From assembly GCF_000218235.1 (NCBI RefSeq), contig NZ_GL945017.1:3238422-3302421 (forward strand): a stretch of DNA of 64,000 nt, in the 5' to 3' direction. This DNA comes from Hallella multisaccharivorax DSM 17128. GTDB taxonomy: Bacteria; Bacteroidota; Bacteroidia; Bacteroidales; Bacteroidaceae. The first letter of the stretch is position 1. Each line of letters starts with the position of its first letter. The position numbers and the translations under genes were made by a program. The notes beneath the pieces were generated by a model, which saw only the letters and a program-made list of their open reading frames with translations, had not been told where the DNA came from and did no database searches. Shown in pieces: positions 47,701-55,278 of this stretch.

Positions 47701-48085
47701 TTGTGTTTGTACTGTAAAATATCTGGAAGGCGTTCGTACCTGTAGCTGTCTTGTTTGTAGAGAAACGTGAACTGTTCTTGTTTGAACCATTCACATAAAT
47801 AGTGTTACGAGCTTTTGAGACAAGTTGATATTTTTTTTCGTTACTTGCACCTGTAGAAACAATCTTCCAGAGTCGTGAACTCTCTTTTGAAATTTTAGCA
47901 ACAGCTGTCTTACATTGCTTATCACTTCCCTCATTCTCCAATACATTACCGGTACGGAGGAACTTCACATAGTACCAATACTCATCACCGGTTGTACTGA
48001 CTTTTGGGTAATCTTGAGCCAGACAGGTCGTTGAAGGTAAAGCGGTAGCCAATAAAGCGACGTAAAACCACTTCTGAATTTTCAT
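44750..48085 (-). CDS. GH95 alpha-L-fucosidase with N-terminal lectin-like repeats
   Basis: 1111 aa, about 300 longer than a minimal GH95. The signal peptide ends ~24 (ATALPSTTCLAQ). Residues ~30-335 form two beta-trefoil-like modules, each with a [YF]Y.. start and Trp-rich repeats (YWYYVKFLRTGN, RLWKIVS; YYFIQFQNGKYYLAA, LWRVYQI). The GH95 N-domain begins YTLWYTQPAENWMTSCLPIG. The (alpha/alpha)6 barrel has NLQGIWNNNNTPAW, SNINVQMNYWPAEP, CPDEWSPEHGPTENA and PYQIDGNFGFTAGIAEML. It removes alpha-1,2-fucose with inversion, from mucin or milk glycans. The last 20 residues (SFPTLKGGIYTIDRI) end in a sheet-like tail. Confidence 0.92.
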   Translation of the reverse strand: MKIQKWFYVALLATALPSTTCLAQDYPKVSTTGDEYWYYVKFLRTGNVLENEGSDKQCKTAVAKISKESSRLWKIVSTGASNEKKYQLVSKARNTIYVNGSNKNSSRFSTNKTATGTNAFQIFYSTNTSYGYDALEIATDSTANIAMNQVGEVKAGQLIGLWNKGDMSNVLKFYSKENMEFDYSMPQISTASDLHYYFIQFQNGKYYLAANGLKNSCIVGTLSGNDRNAILWRVYQIGDKYSFTNKLGQTLYITKNSSPKTINVENDKSSADSLFYIVKSSNTLGGFEIGTATSGQNFFNIYQGNKVGNKISVWNLGDNGNVVRFIPESDIVSVISIASYTPKNKYTLWYTQPAENWMTSCLPIGDGQFGATLMGQIAVDDIQFNDKTLWSGKLGARTSSDNYGFYLNFGNLYIMSKGMHSATNYVRYLDINDAIAGVNFTSDGVDYQRSYFASNPDSCIVIRYKASQNGHINAVLRLKNQNGKDSCYNIDNSQQATISFNGTIARQGDSGVTVEPESYVCSARVVIDGGSLKKNSAGLIEVIGANSMIIYLRGLTDYDPDAPQYVSGAALLPTRVAAIVQKAQKKGYETLLAAHKADYKQWFDRCQLTLSNAKNNIPTPTLIANYKNDPKANLFLEELYFSYGRYLLISSSRGVSLPANLQGIWNNNNTPAWHADIHSNINVQMNYWPAEPTNLSELHMPFLNYIYREACVKPTWRQYAKDMGGVNAGWTLPTENNIYGSGTTFAPTYTIANAWYCQHLWQHYQYTLDKDYLRRQAFPAMKSCVEYWFQKLVKANDGTYECPDEWSPEHGPTENATAHSQQLVWNLFNNTRKAIAVLGKSVASKEFRNKLNNYLVKVDDGCHTEKNPLDGKTYLREWKYTSQFNNPQKIGIYEYKNHRHISHLMGLYPCDEIGPDINRAIFDAARTSLIARGDDHGTGWSLGHKMNLNARAYLGDHCHNLIKRALQQTWTTSVNEAAGGIYENLWDAHAPYQIDGNFGFTAGIAEMLLQSRFDKLEILPALPTEYWLKGSVSGLRAVGNFTVDITWDNAIAQKITIVSHSGTKCVVKYKGIEKDYRITDSSGRKVKTETVKAGEISFPTLKGGIYTIDRI

Positions 48086-48140
48086 TGATTTTCGAGTCTA
48101 TTTGTTAGGATATAGCGCATTGCTGTTATACGAAACACGA

Positions 48141-48148
48141 CAAAGATA
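48141..48148 (-). promoter_or_regulatory. -7 element of the GH95 gene promoter
   Basis: TATCTTTG on the minus strand, 55 nt before the ATG at 48085, fits TAnnTTTG. No clear -33 box is seen. Confidence 0.45.
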
Positions 48149-48169
48149 AAAAAATTGTTATGAGAGAGA

Positions 48170-48205
48170 AAAAGGTGGCGAAACACAATCTTTTCACCAC
48201 CTTTT
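48170..48205 (-). terminator. Intrinsic terminator of the module-only secreted protein
   Basis: On the minus strand, AAAAGGTGGTGAAAA pairs with TTTCGCCACCTTTTT over a 7-nt loop with one mismatch and one bulge, about 50 bp after the stop at 48257. The U-rich end of the stem and the following TCTCTC give a typical terminator. Confidence 0.65.
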
Positions 48206-48256
48206 AATATTGATATTATGAAATCATTTTGAAGTTGTTAACACTTGGAAAAGGAA

Positions 48257-49564
48257 TTACTTCACAACCTTCTTGCCATTGACGATGTAGAGGCCCTTAG
48301 CCAGACCCTTCAGGCTCTTACCTGCTACGCGACCGTCAACAGTGTAAACGGTGCTGTCAGCAGCCTTTGTTGCAGGAGTGATGGTCTTAATGCCTGTTGT
48401 CGGAACAGAAGGAATCTGATCAGCAGAGAGGACCTCTATGATAGGCACGAACTTAAGCGCGCAGTTCTGATCGTCTGCAGTCCACTTACCCATCGGATGG
48501 TGATAGCCTATGTTACCCCAAGCATTGATGAAGTTCTTTGATGAAGAATCGTCCGTGTCGCCGATTGCATAGTTCTCAGAACCATAATTGCTCTTGAACA
48601 CATAAAGAGTTGTTTCATCAGGATTGGTAGTGGTCATGTAGCCGGCTTTCATTTCACCGCCGCCACTCTGATTTGTACGTACCCAAGAGCTTGTCGCTTC
48701 ATTCCAATTAAACAGCTTATTACCAGATACCAAAGGAGTTTCAAAATCCTTATAAGTAATGTACTGACCGTTCTCGTTCACGAGCTTGATAGCATGAGAC
48801 TCAGCATCGAAAGAAACGACATGCCAAATCTTTGAAGCAAAAGCTGCGTCGCCGACAATAACAGAGTCTGCAATAAGCGTATCGTTGTCAACACTTAAAA
48901 CAAGATTAGAACCGGTCAGACCCTCGTCACCATAAGGAGGCTGAACTTTTGATCTCCAATCGGTACGGGCGAATTCAATGAAATAGCGAGTGCTATTGTC
49001 TGAAGCATTGAAGGTCTTGAAATCGAAGTTCCAGGTAGGAATCTCGACCTCAGAAGGGTCAACGAAATAAACTTGAGAACCACCATCAGGAACAGACCAA
49101 GGACCATACTGGTTGCCAAGCTTTTGACCACCGAAGATGTTGGCATAAGCCTGACCGTTATCAGGAACAGTCTCCAACATCTGAATAGTGCTATAGGCCT
49201 CATCATCACTTGTTGTCAAGGTGAAAGCCTTGAAGTTGTCAGCAACATTGTCATCAGTACCAGCTGCCAAGCGGCTGTTAGAATTGGTATACAATGTCCA
49301 TGTCTGACCATCGACATTCAGTGTGAAAGTCCAGGTACCGTCTTCTGCTTGCGTGCAGGTCCAGGTCTGCTTAGCCTGATCTTCAGCACTTGCAACTTTT
49401 GCTGTACAAACAGCACCATCATCACCGGCAGTGACATAGCCTGCATGGCTCGAGCCGATAGTGATGTAATACTTTTCGCCGCTCGTCGGAGTCGGAAGGT
49501 AATCGACTGCAAATGTAGCCAGAGAAATGAGGCTCATTGCTAAAAGAGTAAATACTTTTTTCAT
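48257..49564 (-). CDS. Secreted protein of lectin-like modules with T9SS-like C-terminal tail
   Basis: 435 aa. The signal peptide (KKVFTLLAMSLISLATFA) is followed by two modules of about 170 residues. Both are Trp-rich and resemble those at the N-termini of the neighbouring GH95 and M60 proteins: EKYYITIGSSHAGYVTAG and WTCTQAEDGTWTFTL; then TRYFIEFARTD and KIWHVVSFDAESHAIKLVNE. The end (YTVDGRVAG, GLAKGLYIVNGKKVVK) fits a type IX sorting/anchoring tail. No catalytic domain is present. It could be a surface-bound glycan-binding protein helping the M60/GH95 system. Modules were compared by eye only. Confidence 0.65.
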   Translation of the reverse strand: MKKVFTLLAMSLISLATFAVDYLPTPTSGEKYYITIGSSHAGYVTAGDDGAVCTAKVASAEDQAKQTWTCTQAEDGTWTFTLNVDGQTWTLYTNSNSRLAAGTDDNVADNFKAFTLTTSDDEAYSTIQMLETVPDNGQAYANIFGGQKLGNQYGPWSVPDGGSQVYFVDPSEVEIPTWNFDFKTFNASDNSTRYFIEFARTDWRSKVQPPYGDEGLTGSNLVLSVDNDTLIADSVIVGDAAFASKIWHVVSFDAESHAIKLVNENGQYITYKDFETPLVSGNKLFNWNEATSSWVRTNQSGGGEMKAGYMTTTNPDETTLYVFKSNYGSENYAIGDTDDSSSKNFINAWGNIGYHHPMGKWTADDQNCALKFVPIIEVLSADQIPSVPTTGIKTITPATKAADSTVYTVDGRVAGKSLKGLAKGLYIVNGKKVVK

Positions 49565-49617
49565 AGAACGGATTTAGTTTAAATTGTATTTAGATTATAT
49601 TTCTACTTTTTCGTGAA

Positions 49618-49625
49618 CAAAACTA
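49618..49625 (-). promoter_or_regulatory. -7 element of the module-only protein gene
   Basis: TAGTTTTG on the minus strand, 53 nt before the ATG at 49564, fits TAnnTTTG. Confidence 0.4.
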
Positions 49626-49715
49626 CTAAATTATTGAATTAAATCCAATACTTTTGACTATTTATTTTTATAGTTTTAACTATATTATTTATCGTATACA
49701 GTTATTAATAGTTTA

Positions 49716-49997
49716 TTATTCTGCTGGTGTCTTCATATACGTATATGTTCCGTCAATGCCATACACGTTATTGAATATAGGTGTAGAATGGAACACGCCA
49801 TGGATAGATGTTGCAGGCGTACCATTTATATAGATTGGCAACTCCGTGACCGTGGCATCCTTCGCAAGTTCTACGTAACCGATAACACAAGCACAGAAAG
49901 GATCAAGCGAGGATGAAGTCTACGTAACGAACCGAGTTCCGTCAGCACTCAAAGAAATAGATATTGGCAAGCCCTGTCCTCTGTAGCGTACCGGCAT
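49716..49997 (-). pseudogene. Decayed C-terminal fragment of an unidentified secreted protein
   Basis: On the minus strand a 94-codon frame starts with ATG at 49997, is broken by one TAG at codon 26 (49922-49920), and ends with TAA at 49718-49716. The translation is clearly protein-like: RYRGQGLPISISLSADGTRF before the stop, then VIGYVELAKDATVTELPIYI and VYGIDGTYTYMKTPAE. The alternating polar/hydrophobic pattern suggests a beta-sandwich, such as the last domain of a cell-surface or glycan-binding protein. The family was not recognised. It lies between the M60 gene and the module-only gene, so it may be what remains of another member of this cluster. Confidence 0.6.
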
Positions 49998-50035
49998 AAC
50001 ATTAGATTACGTTCTATTTTTATCCTTTTGCGATC

Positions 50036-50079
50036 AGCCGACGTTCGACAAACAATCGGCTGACGTTCGACAGACAATG
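50036..50079. repeat. Two 22-bp tandem units
   Basis: Units at 50036-50057 (AGCCGACGTTCGACAAACAATC) and 50058-50079 (GGCTGACGTTCGACAGACAATG) differ at 4-5 positions. They lie 47 bp after the M60 stop. AGCCGA and TCGGCT across the first junction can pair. Confidence 0.7.
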
Positions 50080-50125
50080 GAAAAGCGGTCCGATGACCAC
50101 TTGTTGTAAGTAAACGGAAAGAAGC

Positions 50126-53100
50126 CTAATTGATTACTATCTTCTTTCTATTGACAAGATAAACACCTCGCACGAGGCCGTCAGTAGCAGTAGCAGCATC
50201 TACACCTTCTCTGATTAGTATACCTGAAATGGTATAGACATTAACCTTGGCGTTGCCAGTCACGGCAACCTTGCGAATATCGGTAGAAGGAGCAACACCT
50301 GGGTCTACCTCAGAACCATCAGAACCACAAACTTTCACCTTCACATCATTATTGGCCTTCTTCATCACGGCTGCCGGGATAGTAAAAGTCTTCGTGTTGG
50401 CGAAGTAGATGAGCGTATCACCACTGCTGTAGATCTTGAAACCGACGACATGATTGTTCATCGGCACAAAGGTATAGGTACGTTTACCCTGTGCATCGGT
50501 CTTCATGCTTACCTGGTTAGCCCAGCCTTGTCCGAGACTGTCGGGGCAGAACTGATCCCAGGAGCCAAAGTCACCCATAGAACCAACCCTCACATTATTA
50601 TTATAGTCAGCACGCGACTCACCGGCTGCATGTCCGGGATAAGTAGCAGGTGTCTTTCGGATATGATCATCGATGAAGATCATGTTGTTGCCCGGGCCCT
50701 TCGGATAAGTATGCATCTTCGCTAAAGCTGCCTGCCACTGGGCTCTCGTGGTATTCATCGTTGTGTTGCTGTAATCGCCGATAACCACATCTTTTACATC
50801 GTAGAAGAAACCCCATGACTGGAAGAAACTTGAGAGGTCCTGCTTGGCGGCATCGCAACAAGCCAACGCAAAGTTCAAGTAATCGTCAGGGCCGGTGCAA
50901 TGGTCTGTATTGCGATTCTTCATCTTGTTACGGCGAAGGTAGTGGAACCACTTATTGAAGAATGTGGTATCGTTACCGGCAGCATGGAACATCAGATAAA
51001 GTTTATAGTACATCTGAGTTGTGCCCCACGTGCCATATTCGAACCAGTATTTCTTGGCTGCGTACTTATCAGCAAAGGTCTGAATTTTACTTTCAGGAAC
51101 ACCTTCATATCTTTTTCCATCTACATCCGTATAAGTACAGAGCTCTGCACGAGAGGTCACATGGCCGGAGGTAAAAAGGATCATGTTGGAGAACACGTTA
51201 TTTGAGATCTCCGTCATACCTGCCATGTTAATGAGCTGCTGGTGGTTATGACCGAACTCGTGAGCAGGACCCCACAGAGAGCCATCTCCCTTGTTCATTG
51301 CATCATAATTGAGTACCGTTCCGAGTGTATTATAGTTATAATAGGTACCACTGGTAGATGCATACATATATCCATGATCAACAGCCGTAGCATTGAGCAA
51401 ATTGTTGCATTTTTCTTTCTGTGCTCCACGGAAGCCCATGAGATATTCCTCACGGGAAACAATGCTGTTCCACAATTCTGTGAGTTCGAAAAGCTTCACA
51501 GGCGTATACTGCTTAACATCAGCACCAGGCATGTGCATGACAATCATCGTGTCCTTCATCTGGAAAGCCTTGGCCCAGACGAGGCCATCATCCTGCATCT
51601 TCATCCAGTCATCATCGGTATCACCTTTCGTCACATCGAAATAACCATTAACCTTACCACCCTCGATATGAATATTGAGCGGCTTGAAATCAGACAGTTT
51701 CTTATTCTTATTATAGGTATAACCAATATAATTGATGAAGATACTCTTCTCACCACGGTTCAGAATGATGTTCAGACCCTTCTTCAACTCGTAGTTATTA
51801 CCCGTACGAGAACCTAAAGGCACGAGCTGAGCACCGAGTGTTGCACCATCAGGGATATCGTCGCCGACGAAGATGAAGATATTATCGCCGTCCTTCGCTG
51901 TGACGCCAGTAGGATTCGTCAGGTCACCAAAGTTGTTACCCAATCCCATGGCCTGTGCCCAGTTATTATAGTTGTATTCGCTGTAGACATTGTAGTCAGC
52001 GATTCGGTACTTCTTCTCCCAGTTGGTGCCACTTGTGTAACTCTGCCAACTTTGGTCCTTCATCTTCAGAACAACATTCTGAAGCTCGGGCGCCAATTTA
52101 GCAGCGGTCATCTTAGCCTTGAGGTCATCGTCCGTCATGTTCCTGACTTCATCTGTAACCGTTGTGCAAGCTTCATCAGTAAAGTAAGTCTTTATCAAGC
52201 TAGCATACGTACTAGCATTGGTTGTCAGATCAACACGCTCAGCATAAGCCGCTTGCTGAGTCTTAAACTTGGCAGTGTCGAGCGTTGCCACCTTGAACAG
52301 CCATTTATTAGCCTCAGAACCGACAGTCCAACCAACAGGGTTATAACCTTGAGATTCCGGGCAATGGATACCTACGTTGTCACTGTCATACATCTCAAAG
52401 AGAAGGAGGTAAGGATCCGACAAGTTCTGTTTCACCTTGAATCCGTTACCAATTTCCGTTGTTGTCGTATAGAACTTACTTGTTGCACCATTCTGATTAA
52501 GGATATACTTTCCCGTGATAGCGTTACGGAAAGCATAACGACCGTTAGACAGTTTTATCAGCTTCCAATAGAAGAGATAATCATCTTTATCGAATGTCTC
52601 TGTTGACAGATGTCCATTGACATAATCGTCACGCATGGAGATACTGTACGGCTCCGAGACTATCTGATAATACATGGTCGTATCAAGTGTTGGGTCAACA
52701 GCTCCTGTCTTATTGGCAAGGAGGGCACGTATAGAGTCGGTCGTCATCGTGGTCACTTCATCCAGACGAAACTCACTCGGACAGATATAACCTGTATTAC
52801 CATCTGACTGAAGCGGATGCCAACGGACAACATGCTTATTGGCATCAAGGTGCCAACACCAATCGCTTTTATCTTTTTCGTTGTAAATGTTGAAATACGA
52901 CTTACCAGTACCTTTTGACTTTTCCTGATAAATCACCGAGAACTGATAAGGTGAAGTGCCTGTAGAATAGACAACATTATTATCAGAAGCCGTTTGAACA
53001 TATTGTCCATTTCTCAGACTCTGAATGGTGTACTTTCCATCGCCCTTTGAATGAAAGATAAAAACATCCGTATGGGTGGCAGGCTCTGTAGAGAATTTAT

Positions 53101-53314
53101 TTGCCCAGAGTTTCGTACCATTTACATAAACGTGCAGGTCAGTTCCAGACACACGCTTGTCGTTAACGATGTAGTAGACTCCCGTCTTCATCGTTTGGTT
53201 CTCATCTTGAACCTTCTGCAGCGATGAACCTTGTAGAGATGCAGCAAGCACGGGAAGAGTAGCTCCTAAAGTTAGCGACACTAACAAGGTTTTTGGAAAT
53301 AGATTCTTTTTCAT
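50126..53314 (-). CDS. M60 family (mucinase-type) zinc metallopeptidase with T9SS-like tail
   Basis: 1062 aa. The signal peptide ends near residue 24. Residues ~40-350 are Trp-rich modules of the kind seen in the GH95 and module-only proteins (GVYYIVNDKRVSGTDLHVYV, DYLFYWKLIKLSNGRYAFRN). The M60 catalytic region follows from ~450, with the zinc motif HEFGHNHQ at 685-692 (HExxH form, catalytic Glu686) and the gluzincin Glu downstream in a helix. M60 enzymes such as Bacteroides BT4244 cut mucin backbones next to O-glycosylated Ser/Thr. The last 75 residues (YTISGILIREG, GLVRGVYLVNRKKIVIN) fit a T9SS sorting domain. It is a secreted or surface mucinase candidate. Confidence 0.9.
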   Translation of the reverse strand: MKKNLFPKTLLVSLTLGATLPVLAASLQGSSLQKVQDENQTMKTGVYYIVNDKRVSGTDLHVYVNGTKLWANKFSTEPATHTDVFIFHSKGDGKYTIQSLRNGQYVQTASDNNVVYSTGTSPYQFSVIYQEKSKGTGKSYFNIYNEKDKSDWCWHLDANKHVVRWHPLQSDGNTGYICPSEFRLDEVTTMTTDSIRALLANKTGAVDPTLDTTMYYQIVSEPYSISMRDDYVNGHLSTETFDKDDYLFYWKLIKLSNGRYAFRNAITGKYILNQNGATSKFYTTTTEIGNGFKVKQNLSDPYLLLFEMYDSDNVGIHCPESQGYNPVGWTVGSEANKWLFKVATLDTAKFKTQQAAYAERVDLTTNASTYASLIKTYFTDEACTTVTDEVRNMTDDDLKAKMTAAKLAPELQNVVLKMKDQSWQSYTSGTNWEKKYRIADYNVYSEYNYNNWAQAMGLGNNFGDLTNPTGVTAKDGDNIFIFVGDDIPDGATLGAQLVPLGSRTGNNYELKKGLNIILNRGEKSIFINYIGYTYNKNKKLSDFKPLNIHIEGGKVNGYFDVTKGDTDDDWMKMQDDGLVWAKAFQMKDTMIVMHMPGADVKQYTPVKLFELTELWNSIVSREEYLMGFRGAQKEKCNNLLNATAVDHGYMYASTSGTYYNYNTLGTVLNYDAMNKGDGSLWGPAHEFGHNHQQLINMAGMTEISNNVFSNMILFTSGHVTSRAELCTYTDVDGKRYEGVPESKIQTFADKYAAKKYWFEYGTWGTTQMYYKLYLMFHAAGNDTTFFNKWFHYLRRNKMKNRNTDHCTGPDDYLNFALACCDAAKQDLSSFFQSWGFFYDVKDVVIGDYSNTTMNTTRAQWQAALAKMHTYPKGPGNNMIFIDDHIRKTPATYPGHAAGESRADYNNNVRVGSMGDFGSWDQFCPDSLGQGWANQVSMKTDAQGKRTYTFVPMNNHVVGFKIYSSGDTLIYFANTKTFTIPAAVMKKANNDVKVKVCGSDGSEVDPGVAPSTDIRKVAVTGNAKVNVYTISGILIREGVDAATATDGLVRGVYLVNRKKIVIN

Positions 53315-53375
53315 ATTAGAAAATAAAATTGTACATATTAGAATACTAACAAAAAACTTATCAGGTTATGCATAG

Positions 53376-53423
53376 AAATAATATCTCTGTCAGCAACTAT
53401 TGTTGCTGACAGAGATATTATTT
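53376..53423 (-). terminator. 22-bp perfect hairpin between the SusCD operon and the M60 gene
   Basis: Arms 53376-53397 and 53402-53423 are exact complements (AATAATATCTCTGTCAGCAAC and its partner) with a TATT loop. It lies 8 bp after the stop of the last SusCD operon gene. The AT-rich base of the stem gives U-rich ends, but the segment is longer than an ordinary terminator. Confidence 0.75.
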
Positions 53424-53430
53424 CAGAGAA

Positions 53431-55245
53431 TTACTTGATACCGAGTTGTGCTTTCTTCCATGCCTCGTTATGGACGAGGTACAGATGAAGTTCTGCGAGA
53501 TACCAATAAGAAGTACCGCCACCATTAAGGATATTGGTGCCTTTCTTGTGTTGAATTGGCACGAAGAGCAGGTGCGTCAACTTAGCTGTCGTTGTGACAT
53601 TGTCAAGAGGCTCACCCACACCATTCACAGAACGATAGGTGATAGTATTCAGCGCTTTATCTGAAGAGGTGAAAGCATTGGCAGATCCATAGATTTCTGC
53701 CTTTTTGGGATTTCGGTCATCGCTGCTTACTTTACGCTCATCGAAGTTGATGAAGAACGTACCGGTGATAGGCTCATCAAGCGTGATTTCAATATAAGGA
53801 TGTGGATCAGAAGTCTTGCCTGATGTACTCGTCTGGAAGTAGGTAGACTTGCTTCCATCAACAGCACAGCTCACTTCATGACCAGCCTTGAAAGAGTTCG
53901 TGGTGACCATATCAGCCTTCAAAGGCACCTCAACATTATCTGTCCACTCTCTAGCAACAGCAGCCGTTTTGGAAGCCACGTTTTGTGTCTTTTTACCACG
54001 CAAGCCTTCAGTAGTAACGGTGATCGTGTAGTCGCCGGCAAACCTGTAAACATCATCCAATGTGCAAGAAGTAGCTATGTTGTCCAGTGTCTTCGTAGAA
54101 ACAGGAATACCCGTAAGCTTTGATGTAGCTGTGACGATAATCTTATCGTAGTCAACTTCATCTGGTGCCGTCCACTTGATAGCGAAAGAGCCGGCACCCG
54201 GAGTAACGCTCAGGTTAGAGACTCCTGTAGGATTGATATTCTGGAAGGCCTCCTGCGTGATATGTATAGTAAACGACTGTGCAGTACCACTTGATGGCGT
54301 ACAAACGACATCGGCAGAACGTGTAGCATCCGTAGAGTTGATCTTCGACGTGAAGCGAAGCTCAGAGCCACTCGTCTTATTGATCTTGCTGTCATAAGTC
54401 AGCCAACTCTTGGCATCCTCTGGAACCGTGATGGTATAAGTGCCATCAGCAGATGTACGCTGGAACGGTACACGATAAGTGCGTGGAAGGTCAAGCATAT
54501 TGACACTCACCACCCTATCAGTTGTATTGGACGGATAGACACCACGAACCTTCAGGCCCTTAGCCGACTGAACGAGGAGAACATTGATTGTAGCATCCCA
54601 GTCGTCAGAGCTCTGTAGCTGCATGGTGCAGTAGCGGTCAGACGATGTAGCGTTCTTATCAAGATCAAGATGTAGTTTGACCGTTCCATTGTCCTTAACC
54701 GTCTTCGTTGTATCGAGATGGACGAAGTTGACAGTATCAGGCACTACGATATGGTCAATATTGAGGTTGGTCTCTACGGGGATATCTAATGAGGTCGTTG
54801 AATTCTCAAGATAAGCCGTGTAGACACCGTCACGGTTGAAGAAAGGATCTTGTTCGGGCACAGTCAGCACACTCTGTGTACCCATCTGTACAACCTGAAT
54901 CTCGTAAGATGACTTGTCACCATGAGCAATGGTCACCTTGCCCTGACGTTTCTTGAATCCTGTATAGCCTGGAGCTGTAACGGTTACGCCGGAGCCATCC
55001 GATTTCTTTTCCACTGTCAACCATATGGCATTGGAAGTAGCAGTCCACTCATCTAGAGCCACATTGGTCTTGACAGTAATGTCATGTGTGCCGCCTTCTT
55101 TGTCAAAGGCAATTGTCTGCTGTGAAGAATGCGGCACCTCCAGCTCTTTATCCGTGAAGTCTGTATCATAGTCTGTAGAGCAGGATGCAAGTCCAAGCGC
55201 ACCTACAAACAAGACCGACAGAATCGTTTGAATATTTATTTTCAT
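53431..55245 (-). CDS. BACON/discoidin surface glycan-binding lipoprotein
   Basis: 604 aa. The lipoprotein signal has its Cys in LGLASCSTDYD (~22). The N-terminal BACON domain is at ~45-115 (TIAFDKEGGTHDITVKTN, then NAIWLTVEKKS), followed by two BACON-like Ig domains. An Ig/fibronectin domain around 345-435 begins GVSNLSVTPGAGSFAIKWTA. The C-terminal domain (EVSCAVDGSKSTYFQTS, PHPYIEITLD, YWYLAELHLY) is discoidin-like (DUF5000 type). Such SusE/F-position proteins bind the target glycan on the cell surface. It is the last gene of the five-gene operon, 33 bp after the DUF1735 gene. Confidence 0.8.
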   Translation of the reverse strand: MKINIQTILSVLFVGALGLASCSTDYDTDFTDKELEVPHSSQQTIAFDKEGGTHDITVKTNVALDEWTATSNAIWLTVEKKSDGSGVTVTAPGYTGFKKRQGKVTIAHGDKSSYEIQVVQMGTQSVLTVPEQDPFFNRDGVYTAYLENSTTSLDIPVETNLNIDHIVVPDTVNFVHLDTTKTVKDNGTVKLHLDLDKNATSSDRYCTMQLQSSDDWDATINVLLVQSAKGLKVRGVYPSNTTDRVVSVNMLDLPRTYRVPFQRTSADGTYTITVPEDAKSWLTYDSKINKTSGSELRFTSKINSTDATRSADVVCTPSSGTAQSFTIHITQEAFQNINPTGVSNLSVTPGAGSFAIKWTAPDEVDYDKIIVTATSKLTGIPVSTKTLDNIATSCTLDDVYRFAGDYTITVTTEGLRGKKTQNVASKTAAVAREWTDNVEVPLKADMVTTNSFKAGHEVSCAVDGSKSTYFQTSTSGKTSDPHPYIEITLDEPITGTFFINFDERKVSSDDRNPKKAEIYGSANAFTSSDKALNTITYRSVNGVGEPLDNVTTTAKLTHLLFVPIQHKKGTNILNGGGTSYWYLAELHLYLVHNEAWKKAQLGIK

Positions 55246-55278
55246 TGTGTATCAAATTATTAATTCGGAAGAATCCTA

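Larger units (their letters stand above)
49565..50125. other. Intergenic region: promoter, decayed gene remnant and 22-bp repeat pair
   Basis: 560 bp. It holds a promoter element for the module-only gene (49618-49625), an AT-rich tract, a decayed coding segment at 49997-49716 on the minus strand, and two 22-bp repeat units at 50036-50079. The M60 stop is at 50126. Confidence 0.6.
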
